Shown here one piece after another: positions 1 through 6,159 of a DNA stretch of 12,714 bases. The notes beneath the pieces were generated by a model. That model was not told the DNA's origin and made no database searches. It worked only from the letters and a program-made list of their open reading frames with translations. The DNA lies in the NCBI GenBank assembly GCA_945865855.1, contig CAMBES010000027.1, positions 1 through 12,714 of the forward strand, given 5' to 3'. The stretch's first letter is position 1; each line of letters starts with the position of its first letter. Source of the stretch: Rhizobium sp. Q54 (GTDB lineage Bacteria; Pseudomonadota; Alphaproteobacteria; Rickettsiales; UBA1997). Made by a program: the position numbers and the translations under genes.

Positions 1-1758
1 CTTTGGTCATGTTTCGGTGGCGCCGCCGCTAAAGATGTTAAAGAGCTGGGGGCCAGCTCTACACTCATCTGTCACGCTGATGAAAAATTTGAAACCTTAG
101 TCCCAACAACCCTTAGTAAGATCATTGCTGCGGAAACGCAAACTGGTCGCGAAAGTTTTCTCGATAGTTTTTTGCACTCGCCAGAAACAGTAACTTTTTC
201 CTACTGCCCAAAAATAGGTGGTGAAGTATTAAAGCACACCGCTCGTCGCTCAAGCCGAGCAATAACTGTCGACGATGAATTATCGCAACATCTAGAGGAG
301 AAATTTAAAAAATTTTCTTTATTTCTTACTGACGCAGGATTGCCGACGGATGATCTTTCGGCAGCAAATCTCTCAGCAGAAGATATACAAAAATACCTAG
401 AAGAAGACATTCTTCTCTCTGCATTGCGTGACGATCCTAAACGACTACAAAAATACTCTTTAGTGGAAGATTCATCGAGCAACAAAAAATTTAATCTCAA
501 CCAAATAACAATTGCCCAAATTCAAGTAAGTCCAATGGTTTGGGCTGCAAAAAATGGTCACTTAGAATCTGTTAAGACGTTAATTGATTGTGGGGCGAAT
601 GTTAATTTTAAGAACACGGATACTGGAACCACAGCTCTTATGTACGCCTCACAAAATGGTCATACAGATGTAGTTAAAAAACTAATCTTAGTTGGAGCTG
701 ATATTAATATTACGAGTGATGCTGGAGCCACAGCTCTTATGTCCGCCTCACAAAATGGTCATACGGGCGTAGTTGAAGAACTAATCTCGGGTAAAGCTGA
801 TGTTAATATTGAGAATGATAAAAAACTCACAGCGCTAACATTGGCCTTAATAAATGGTCACACAGAATCTGCTAAGGTGTTAATAGAAAATGGGGCAAAT
901 GTTAATTTTAAGAACAATGCTGGATTCACACCTCTTATGTTCGCCGCACAGGATGGTCATACGGATGTAGTTAGAGAACTAATCTTAGGTGGAGCTGATG
1001 TTAATTTTACGGACAATGTTGGAGCCACAGCTCTTATGCACGCCTCGCAAAATGGTCATACAGGTGTAGTTAGAGAACTAATCTTAGGTGGAGCTGATGT
1101 TAATATTGAGGATGATAAAAAACGCACAGCGCTAACAGTGGCCGCAGCAATGAATCGCGCACAATCTGTTCAGGTGTTAATAGAAAATGGGGCGAATGTT
1201 AATTTTGCAAAAGATGGTGGATTCACAGCTCTTATGTCCGCCGCACAGGATGGTCATACGGATGTAGTTAAAGAACTAATCTCAGGTGGAGCTGACGTTA
1301 ATTTTAAGAGCGATGCTGGATTCACAGCTCTTATGTTTGCCTCAAACAGTGGTCATAAAGACGTAGTTAACGAACTAATCGCAGGTGGAGCTGACGTTAA
1401 TTTTAAGAGCGATGCTGGATTAACAGCTCTTAGTTTAGCCTTAAAAAGAGACGAAAAAGATCCGATTTATGAAATACTAAAGACTTCTTTGGATGGGCCA
1501 AAATTAAATACTCAAAAAAATCGGCCCGCTTCCCAGAGCCCGAGCTCCTTAATCGTAGGCACTCCAAGCACATCAATCACTGCTATGGCTGCGACAGCCT
1601 TTTTTGTAGTAGCGGCAGCTGCTTTATTTATGTGGAAACGCAAAGGCAGATACACTGATCAAGAGTCTCGTCCTCGTGCAGATGGCGTAAAGAATCCTCT
1701 AGCAGAGAAAACTAAAAAAGACGCGAGAAATGACAAACCTAAAGGTAAAACTTCGTAG
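1..1758 (+). CDS. Ankyrin-repeat protein with C-terminal membrane segment (5'-partial)
   Basis: The frame is open from base 1 to the TAG at 1756-1758, so the gene starts left of the window and about 585 residues are visible. The TTG at 172 is not the start, because the sequence before it is protein-like. Order seen: a segment with Ser-Cys-Phe-Gly-Gly (bases 7-21) followed by a hydrophobic strand; a charged helical stretch; nine 33-residue ankyrin repeats plus a degenerate tenth (526-1494); a Ser/Pro/Thr-rich linker; a hydrophobic segment (1576-1635); and a Lys/Arg-rich tail. Ankyrin repeats bind proteins and are common in effectors of intracellular bacteria. A host-directed or membrane-anchored interaction role is inferred, not shown. 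The cysteine segment could be the end of a clan CD (caspase-like) peptidase domain, but the rest of that domain lies outside the window. The ankyrin call is secure; function is unknown. Confidence 0.9.
   Translation, partial: LWSCFGGAAAKDVKELGASSTLICHADEKFETLVPTTLSKIIAAETQTGRESFLDSFLHSPETVTFSYCPKIGGEVLKHTARRSSRAITVDDELSQHLEEKFKKFSLFLTDAGLPTDDLSAANLSAEDIQKYLEEDILLSALRDDPKRLQKYSLVEDSSSNKKFNLNQITIAQIQVSPMVWAAKNGHLESVKTLIDCGANVNFKNTDTGTTALMYASQNGHTDVVKKLILVGADINITSDAGATALMSASQNGHTGVVEELISGKADVNIENDKKLTALTLALINGHTESAKVLIENGANVNFKNNAGFTPLMFAAQDGHTDVVRELILGGADVNFTDNVGATALMHASQNGHTGVVRELILGGADVNIEDDKKRTALTVAAAMNRAQSVQVLIENGANVNFAKDGGFTALMSAAQDGHTDVVKELISGGADVNFKSDAGFTALMFASNSGHKDVVNELIAGGADVNFKSDAGLTALSLALKRDEKDPIYEILKTSLDGPKLNTQKNRPASQSPSSLIVGTPSTSITAMAATAFFVVAAAALFMWKRKGRYTDQESRPRADGVKNPLAEKTKKDARNDKPKGKTS
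526..1494 (+). repeat. Ankyrin repeat array, 9 full units plus one degenerate, with 297-bp super-period
   Basis: The units are 99 bp (33 residues) with the ankyrin pattern TALMxAxQNGHxxVVxxLIxxGADVN. Units 1, 4 and 7 share an LI-(E/D)-x-GANVNF type. Units 2, 5 and 8 share HTDVV. Units 3 and 6 share HTGVV and end in DDKK or NDKK. The DNA therefore repeats every 297 bp as well as every 99 bp: a GTGTTAATAGAAAATGGGGC string starts at 877 and again at 1174, and GGAGCCACAGCTCTTATG starts at 724 and 1021. Near the 3' end, 40 identical bases occur at 1283-1322 and 1382-1421, exactly 99 bp apart. Confidence 0.93.
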
Positions 1759-1864
1759 AAAGTCACGAGGTCATCTCAAATAATAATCTCCAGAAAGATA
1801 TTTTTAGGAAGAAGATTGAGCAATTTGCGCAGCTTTAAAGATTGTCATTTGAAGTTGAGCCCCC

Positions 1865-1889
1865 ACTTAGAATCCAAACTTTAAATTTG
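1865..1889 (+). repeat. Intergenic motif, copy 1 (related copy at 10655-10679)
   Basis: ACTTAGAATCCAAA, six unrelated bases, then ATTTG; the same layout recurs at 10655. It lies in the 171-base convergent gap between the ankyrin gene and the dehydrogenase gene. On the - strand it falls about 40 bases after the dehydrogenase stop codon. No convincing intrinsic terminator was seen in this gap. Nature unknown: it may be a dispersed intergenic repeat or a 3'-end signal. Confidence 0.45.
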
Positions 1890-1929
1890 TTATTACGAGA
1901 AATTAGGCGAGACATCAATCCCAAGTTAA

Positions 1930-3060
1930 TTACGAGACAATATCCAAACAAGTAAACCGATTGCGGATAAATTTCGCATTAGCCACGCAATCTTGATATT
2001 GCTTATTCGAAAGCCCCAGAGATCTCGCCGAAGTTTTAATTTTAAAATGCTTAAAAATTTCTTTTAAAAGCGATTCGTCGAGATGAATTTTTTGCAGCTC
2101 TTGTTTAAGTTTTGGCCAATTGATTTTCTTAAGTTTTAACGCCGTTTTAGCCGCGTATTCTATTTCGCACTGCTTCGTGATTTTCTTGAAAAAGAAACCG
2201 CTCTTTAAGTTTTCATTGCGAGCCTTGCGCAAAGAAGAATGGCAATCCATTTCTATCTTAATTGCTGCCTCACTTTTCTCTTCGCAATAATGAGAAAGAA
2301 AATCTTTTTGCAACTTTGCGCTAGTCAAAGTAGTCACCGCAATCATCTCTCCATGCAATTTATTCTTGGCAACTTCTGGGTATTTCATTTCAATCGCATG
2401 AGAAATTAAATGTTCCGACTGGCTAGCGGGATAAGAACCTTTTGCCATTGTCATCCCCTCCCCCGAGAGCAATAAAATATTCATCAAAAGCTGTAAAAAT
2501 TCTTCATCTTGTAAAGAAAATTTACGAAAATTTTTGACAAAAAATTTCATTTTTTTGCGCAATAGTTCGAAAGGCTTTGCACTAAATTTTGTTCCTAAAA
2601 GCTTGTGAGACAAATACCAATCAAACCAACAAGAATAAAAACATAAAGAGTCGCCGATGCCAGCCTTGATTAGCCTCAAGGGCGCAGATTTCAAAATTCT
2701 TAAATCATAAAAAACTGTTTCTGGCAATGTTGCGGGTAAAGTTTTTTTGTGACCATCGATCGTGATTGAAGCATTTTTTGACAAATAGCCATTCATCGAA
2801 GGAGCTGATGCAAAAACGGCGTAGGGAATTTTTTCCCGAGCAGAAGTAAACTTACACAGATCGTTGATAGTGCCACTTCCGAGAGCTAAAATGAAGTCGC
2901 AATTTTTTACCTCTTTAGCAATAATTCTAAGATTTTTTTCATCAGGCCTTGGATCTTCCAGGAATAAATTTTTTGCATGTTCTTTCAGAAAATTTTCAGG
3001 GAAAAATTTCTGACAATTTTGCCAAATTGCCTTGTCGGTAACGAAGAGAGTTTTTGTCAT
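1930..3060 (-). CDS. sn-glycerol-1-phosphate dehydrogenase-like protein (AraM/EgsA type, Fe-ADH superfamily)
   Basis: 376 residues, complete, ATG at 3060. The family reduces dihydroxyacetone phosphate to sn-glycerol 1-phosphate with NAD(P)H in the cytosol. Visible marks are a nucleotide-binding loop ALGSGTINDLCK (residues 59-70), the AraM-type SAPSMNGYLS (85-94), AGIGD with the predicted metal ligand Asp137, SEHLISH (215-221) supplying a His ligand, and LHGE with His236. The expected Asp/His/His metal site is therefore intact. The C-terminal third is Lys-rich and more divergent. The gene is divergent from secG (68-base gap) and convergent with the ankyrin gene, so it is probably transcribed alone. 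The sn-1 product is the archaeal lipid stereoisomer; in Bacillus the AraM enzyme feeds a non-membrane or minor lipid product. The substrate here is inferred from family, and another polyol phosphate is possible. Confidence 0.8.
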   Translation of the reverse strand: MTKTLFVTDKAIWQNCQKFFPENFLKEHAKNLFLEDPRPDEKNLRIIAKEVKNCDFILALGSGTINDLCKFTSAREKIPYAVFASAPSMNGYLSKNASITIDGHKKTLPATLPETVFYDLRILKSAPLRLIKAGIGDSLCFYSCWFDWYLSHKLLGTKFSAKPFELLRKKMKFFVKNFRKFSLQDEEFLQLLMNILLLSGEGMTMAKGSYPASQSEHLISHAIEMKYPEVAKNKLHGEMIAVTTLTSAKLQKDFLSHYCEEKSEAAIKIEMDCHSSLRKARNENLKSGFFFKKITKQCEIEYAAKTALKLKKINWPKLKQELQKIHLDESLLKEIFKHFKIKTSARSLGLSNKQYQDCVANAKFIRNRFTCLDIVS

Positions 3061-3084
3061 TCCAAAAATCTTGTGAGATAAAAT
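3054..3084 (+). promoter_or_regulatory. Possible promoter for the secG-gcvT-gcvH cluster
   Basis: TTGTCA at 3054-3059 is followed 17 bases later by GATAAA (3077-3082), or 19 bases later by TAAAAT (3079-3084). This is a sigma-70-like arrangement ahead of secG in the divergent gap. The -35 box would lie over the first codons of the divergent dehydrogenase gene. No glycine-riboswitch-sized leader fits in the gap. Judged by eye only. Confidence 0.3.
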
Positions 3085-3128
3085 TGTCTTTCTACGTTGC
3101 CCCGCCCTTCAAATCACCTCTTTTTTTA

Positions 3129-3473
3129 ATGGAAAATCTTCAATTATTTTTACTCGTTTTGCAGGTAATCGTTGCTGTTGTAATGGTTTTTTTAGTTCTG
3201 TTACAAAAATCTGACGGCGATTCTCTAAGTGGAATAGGTGGCGGCTCCGGTGGCCTAGGCTCTGCAATTTCAAGCAAAGCAACCGCAAATGCTCTAAGCA
3301 AAGCCACTATGATTTTAGCTGCTTTATTCATGTTGAACTGTTTGATTCTCGCTTCTCTTTCCAATGCATCCAATAACGCATTAAAAAACGATCTTGAAAA
3401 AGTAATTCAAGAACAAGAATCCACCGCAACTCCTGCGGCAGCAACAACTCCAACGGTTCCTCCAATTCAGTAA
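3129..3473 (+). CDS. secG: Protein-export membrane protein SecG
   Basis: 114 residues. SecG is the small auxiliary subunit of the SecYEG translocon in the inner membrane. The ATG at 3129 gives the standard SecG opening, with a first membrane helix at once (about residues 4-25). A further in-frame ATG at 3054 would add 25 residues that overlap the divergent gene and look unlike SecG, so it is rejected. The family signature LLQKSDGDSLSG followed by a Gly/Ser-rich loop joins the first helix to the second (about residues 57-77, rich in Ala, Leu and Met). The tail is Ala/Thr/Pro-rich, as in many alphaproteobacterial SecG proteins. No clear Shine-Dalgarno precedes the start. It is followed after only 3 bases by gcvT, so the two are probably co-transcribed. 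Confidence 0.93.
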   Translation: MENLQLFLLVLQVIVAVVMVFLVLLQKSDGDSLSGIGGGSGGLGSAISSKATANALSKATMILAALFMLNCLILASLSNASNNALKNDLEKVIQEQESTATPAAATTPTVPPIQ

Positions 3474-3476
3474 AAA

Positions 3477-4577
3477 ATGAAAGTTACAGCTCTTAATGCA
3501 ACTCATCGCGCGCAAGGTGCAAAAATGGTTGAATTTGCTGGCTACGATATGCCAGTTCAATATTCAGATGGAATGTTGAAAGAACATGAATGGACGCGCT
3601 CTGGTAATGTCGGAATTTTTGATGTTTCGCATATGGGACAATTCATTGCTGAAGGTGCAGAAGTGATAAAATTCTTATCTTATATCACTCCAACAGATTT
3701 CTCTCTAAGCACTCCCGCTCTGGCTAAATACACCGTTCTTACCAATCCAGAAGGCGGAATTATTGATGATCTAATCATCACCAAAATCACCGACACAAAA
3801 TTCTTCATCGTGCTTAATGCCGGTTGCAAAGAAAAAGATATAGCTTGGATTCGCAAGAATTTATGGGGAGGAGTTTCTTTCACCGAATTGTCCGATCGCG
3901 CTCTAATCGCCATTCAAGGTGAAAAAGCCGAAGAAGTTCTAAATAGATTTTTAGCTTCAGGGAATTTGGCTGAATTGCGTTACATGAATCTCGGCACTTA
4001 CCAATTCAAAAATGGTGAAGAAGTTTTTATCGGTCGCACCGGTTACACTGGTGAAGATGGCTTTGAAGTTTCGATCAAAAATTCTGCCGTAGCACAATTC
4101 TGGCTAGATCTTTCTGCTCAATCTGAAGTTAAACCAATCGGGCTCGGCGCTCGCGACTCACTTCGTTTAGAAATGGGCTACCCTCTTTACGGTCACGACT
4201 TAGATGACACAACTTCGCCAGTTGAAGCTGCGATTGGTTGGGTAGTTAGCAAATCAAATACAAATTTCATCGGCGCAACTCGCGTTCTTAAAGAAAAAAC
4301 CGAAGGCGCAAAACGCAAAAGAATCGGTGTTAAGTTGCTTGATCGCGGCATCGCTCGCGAAGGCACCGAGATTAGAAAAGATGGTCAAAAAATTGGCGTG
4401 TTAAGCTCTGGTGGTTTTTCGCCGAACCTCAAAGTTTCCATCGGTCAAGGCTATTTCGAAACAGCTTCAGCTAAAGTTGGCGATGCTGTATTTGCAGTAG
4501 TAAGAGATCGTGAGATCCCGGCAATTCTAACTTCGCCAGTGTTTGTCGAAGCAAAAACCAAATCAGTTAAAAAATAG
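3477..4577 (+). CDS. gcvT: Aminomethyltransferase, glycine cleavage system T protein
   Basis: 366 residues, full length. GcvT takes the aminomethyl group carried on lipoylated GcvH and transfers its carbon to tetrahydrofolate, giving 5,10-methylene-THF and ammonia. Visible family marks: AGYDMPVQYSDG near the N terminus, GIFDVSHMGQ (46-55), GGIIDDLI (93-100) containing the conserved catalytic Asp, GRTGYTGEDGFE (186-197), and GLGARDSLRLEMGYPLYGHD (222-241), followed by the C-terminal barrel (GFSPNL, IGQGY). The ATG lies 3 bases after the secG stop with no obvious ribosome site of its own, so translation may depend on coupling. gcvH follows with its ribosome site overlapping this stop. Its methylene-THF product is the substrate of MetF, encoded further right. 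Confidence 0.97.
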   Translation: MKVTALNATHRAQGAKMVEFAGYDMPVQYSDGMLKEHEWTRSGNVGIFDVSHMGQFIAEGAEVIKFLSYITPTDFSLSTPALAKYTVLTNPEGGIIDDLIITKITDTKFFIVLNAGCKEKDIAWIRKNLWGGVSFTELSDRALIAIQGEKAEEVLNRFLASGNLAELRYMNLGTYQFKNGEEVFIGRTGYTGEDGFEVSIKNSAVAQFWLDLSAQSEVKPIGLGARDSLRLEMGYPLYGHDLDDTTSPVEAAIGWVVSKSNTNFIGATRVLKEKTEGAKRKRIGVKLLDRGIAREGTEIRKDGQKIGVLSSGGFSPNLKVSIGQGYFETASAKVGDAVFAVVRDREIPAILTSPVFVEAKTKSVKK

Positions 4578-4580
4578 GAG
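4576..4580 (+). promoter_or_regulatory. Ribosome binding site of gcvH
   Basis: AGGAG overlaps the TAG stop of gcvT and sits 4 bases before the ATG at 4585. It decides the gcvH start against the in-frame ATG at 4543, which would overlap gcvT and add 14 non-family residues. Confidence 0.8.
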
Positions 4581-4584
4581 AAAC

Positions 4585-4950
4585 ATGAAATTTACTAAAG
4601 ATCACGAATGGATTAAAGTTGAAGGCGATGTCGCTACAATTGGCATCACTGATTACGCTGCTGAAGCTCTAGGAGAATTAGTTTACGTAGAATTGCCAAA
4701 AGTTGGAAAGACTTACAGCAAAAGTGATGCTTTCGCGGTTGTGGAATCTTCTAAATCTGCAAGTGACGTTTACATCCCCGTTGCTGGTGAAGTTGTTGGT
4801 GCGAATAACGCCCTCACCTCTCAACCAGAATTGATTAATAACTCAGCTTTCACAGATGGCTGGATCGCTAAAGTTAAAATGAGCAACCTTGCTGATCTAG
4901 ATGAAACAATGGACGAAGCTGCTTACAAAGAATTTTTGAAGAACAGCTAA
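4585..4950 (+). CDS. gcvH: Glycine cleavage system H protein
   Basis: 121 residues. GcvH is the lipoyl shuttle protein that carries the aminomethyl intermediate between the P, T and L proteins. The sequence opens with KFTKDHEWIKVEGDVATIGI, the normal GcvH N terminus. It continues through ITDYAAEALGELVYVELP to ESSKSASDV, whose Lys57 is the lipoylation site. The C terminus has the usual INNSAFTDGWIAKVK region. The start is set by the AGGAG ribosome site after gcvT. This is the last gene of the cluster: no gcvP follows, and the transcript meets a strong terminator 59 bases downstream. The P protein must be elsewhere in the genome if the system is functional. Confidence 0.97.
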   Translation: MKFTKDHEWIKVEGDVATIGITDYAAEALGELVYVELPKVGKTYSKSDAFAVVESSKSASDVYIPVAGEVVGANNALTSQPELINNSAFTDGWIAKVKMSNLADLDETMDEAAYKEFLKNS

Positions 4951-4964
4951 AAAGCCAAACTTCT

Positions 4965-4999
4965 GGCATCCCCTTGGTATCCCAGGATTAAAGGATGTC
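4965..4999 (+). other. Imperfect stem-loop in the gcvH 3' region
   Basis: GGCATCC (4965-4971) pairs with GGATGTC (4993-4999), with one G-U pair. Inside it, CCTTGG (4972-4977) can pair with CCCAGG (4981-4986) with one mismatch around a TAT loop. The structure lies between gcvH and the terminator and is not explained by either. Its role, if any, is unknown. Confidence 0.4.
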
Positions 5000-5009
5000 T
5001 TCACCATGC

Positions 5010-5051
5010 AAATACCCGCCATTCTTTGAAAGAATGGCGGGTATTTTTTTT
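5010..5051 (+). terminator. Intrinsic terminator of secG-gcvT-gcvH (possibly bidirectional)
   Basis: A perfect 17-bp inverted repeat (5010-5026 with 5030-5046) with a 3-base loop contains CCCGCCATTC in the stem and runs into eight T residues (5044-5051). The T run overlaps the stop codon of the convergent outer-membrane protein gene. The same hairpin would form in that gene's transcript, but with only a short U tract after it, so it may terminate both directions with unequal strength. Confidence 0.93.
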
Positions 5052-6156
5052 AAAATTTATACAGATAGCTAAAAGTAGTTCCAATCAAACCGCCGCTTTT
5101 TCCGTCCTCTCTGACATTGGCACGACTAATATCGACAGTAAAATTATCAGTAAATTTGTAACCTATCGAAAATTGAATTTGACGATCGGCGCTATCAGAT
5201 CTTTGTGGCTGATTAATGTCGCGAGTAACCACGGAAGCGGAAGCGATCCAAGCGCTATATTTACCAATTATCGCCAATGTTACGTAGCGCGCATTACGAC
5301 TAGTCTCACCCCCAAAATTTCCAATCTGAACTACTTCCATGAGAGGAATAACAGAGGTGTCTCGACTAATTTTATAAAGATATTCAGATCCAATGACGCG
5401 ACCTATTTCACGAGAGCGACCATCAATTTTACCAACCGCAAGGCTTCGGTAACCAAAATTATAAAACCAATTTTCAATCCCAAAAAGATTTTTTCCCTCC
5501 ATCGAAAGTGAGTAGGAAGACATGGCCCCGCCATTGCCAGAAACTTTGCTGCTGCCATTGGCAGTGCCGCGCTTGTTAATGGCGCTATTGCTTAAACCAG
5601 TAGTGTCATTCATGAATGTATTGAAGGTGATTTGACTTCCTTCAAGCAACGCAGTTATGCCGGCTCCGAGCTTTTCTCTTAGGTTATAATCTTCGTTAAA
5701 TTGAGAAGCGAAAACCCCAATTCTTTTTGATTTACGCCAAGCCGTTCCAAATGTTGGATCGAATTTCCCAGCAAAAAATCGCATGTCTTCATTCTCAAAA
5801 TTGATCTTCAATTCTTCGACCAAAAGTGCTTCTTGACGAACATTTAACAAACTGCGATCTGATTGAAAAAGAGTTCTATACCTTTCCGAATTCGTCGAAT
5901 CGCGCGTGGTCAAAACATTATTGGGCTGCAAGCGCCACTGAGTTTTTGTCGACCAATTTCGATTAAAATTTAACGAAATATTTGGCTCGATATAAATAAA
6001 TCCATTATTTGGCGATACCCCTTCTTTATTAGTCGAAATCACGCGATCAGCTTGCATCTGCATCAAAACATCGCCGGTAACATTCGGGAATTGCTTGGGC
6101 GCTTCTGCATAAAGCGCGCAAGGAAATAGCAAAAAAATCGCTAAGAGCTTTTTCAT
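5050..6156 (-). CDS. Outer-membrane beta-barrel protein (porin-like)
   Basis: 368 residues. The N terminus is a classical signal peptide: Lys-Lys, a hydrophobic core (LLAIFLLFPC), and a likely cut after ALYA at residue 17. The mature part alternates polar and hydrophobic residues with many aromatic positions, as in transmembrane beta strands. The last residue is Phe (TFSYLYKF), the recognition signal for the BAM assembly machinery. The segment FFAGKFDPTFGTAW (127-140) resembles the conserved inward region of several porin-like families, but I cannot name the family. The ATG lies 3 bases after the stop of the sensor kinase gene, so it is the last gene of the - strand block and ends at the shared terminator. 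A solute channel is plausible; the substrate is unknown. Confidence 0.8.
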   Translation of the reverse strand: MKKLLAIFLLFPCALYAEAPKQFPNVTGDVLMQMQADRVISTNKEGVSPNNGFIYIEPNISLNFNRNWSTKTQWRLQPNNVLTTRDSTNSERYRTLFQSDRSLLNVRQEALLVEELKINFENEDMRFFAGKFDPTFGTAWRKSKRIGVFASQFNEDYNLREKLGAGITALLEGSQITFNTFMNDTTGLSNSAINKRGTANGSSKVSGNGGAMSSYSLSMEGKNLFGIENWFYNFGYRSLAVGKIDGRSREIGRVIGSEYLYKISRDTSVIPLMEVVQIGNFGGETSRNARYVTLAIIGKYSAWIASASVVTRDINQPQRSDSADRQIQFSIGYKFTDNFTVDISRANVREDGKSGGLIGTTFSYLYKF

Positions 6157-6159
6157 AAA

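Noticed and set aside
172..174. TTG as the start of the ankyrin protein
   Set aside because: The same frame is open and protein-like to base 1, so the gene begins outside the window.
526..1494. CRISPR-like regular direct repeats
   Set aside because: The period is 99 bp, there are no unique spacers, and the repeats are in frame and encode ankyrin units.
1759..1929. Small gene or tRNA in the convergent gap
   Set aside because: No open frame with a start and ribosome site and no cloverleaf pattern; only the short shared motif stands out.
3054..3128. N-terminal extension of SecG from ATG 3054
   Set aside because: It overlaps the divergent dehydrogenase start and adds residues unlike any SecG; ATG 3129 gives the family N terminus.
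3061..3128. Glycine riboswitch ahead of secG/gcvT
   Set aside because: The 68-base gap is too short and lacks a glycine-riboswitch core; only 3 bases separate secG from gcvT.
5026..5511. + strand open frame of 161 residues
   Set aside because: It starts inside the terminator and lies antisense to the outer-membrane protein gene, which has a signal peptide and a BAM signal; no domain features.
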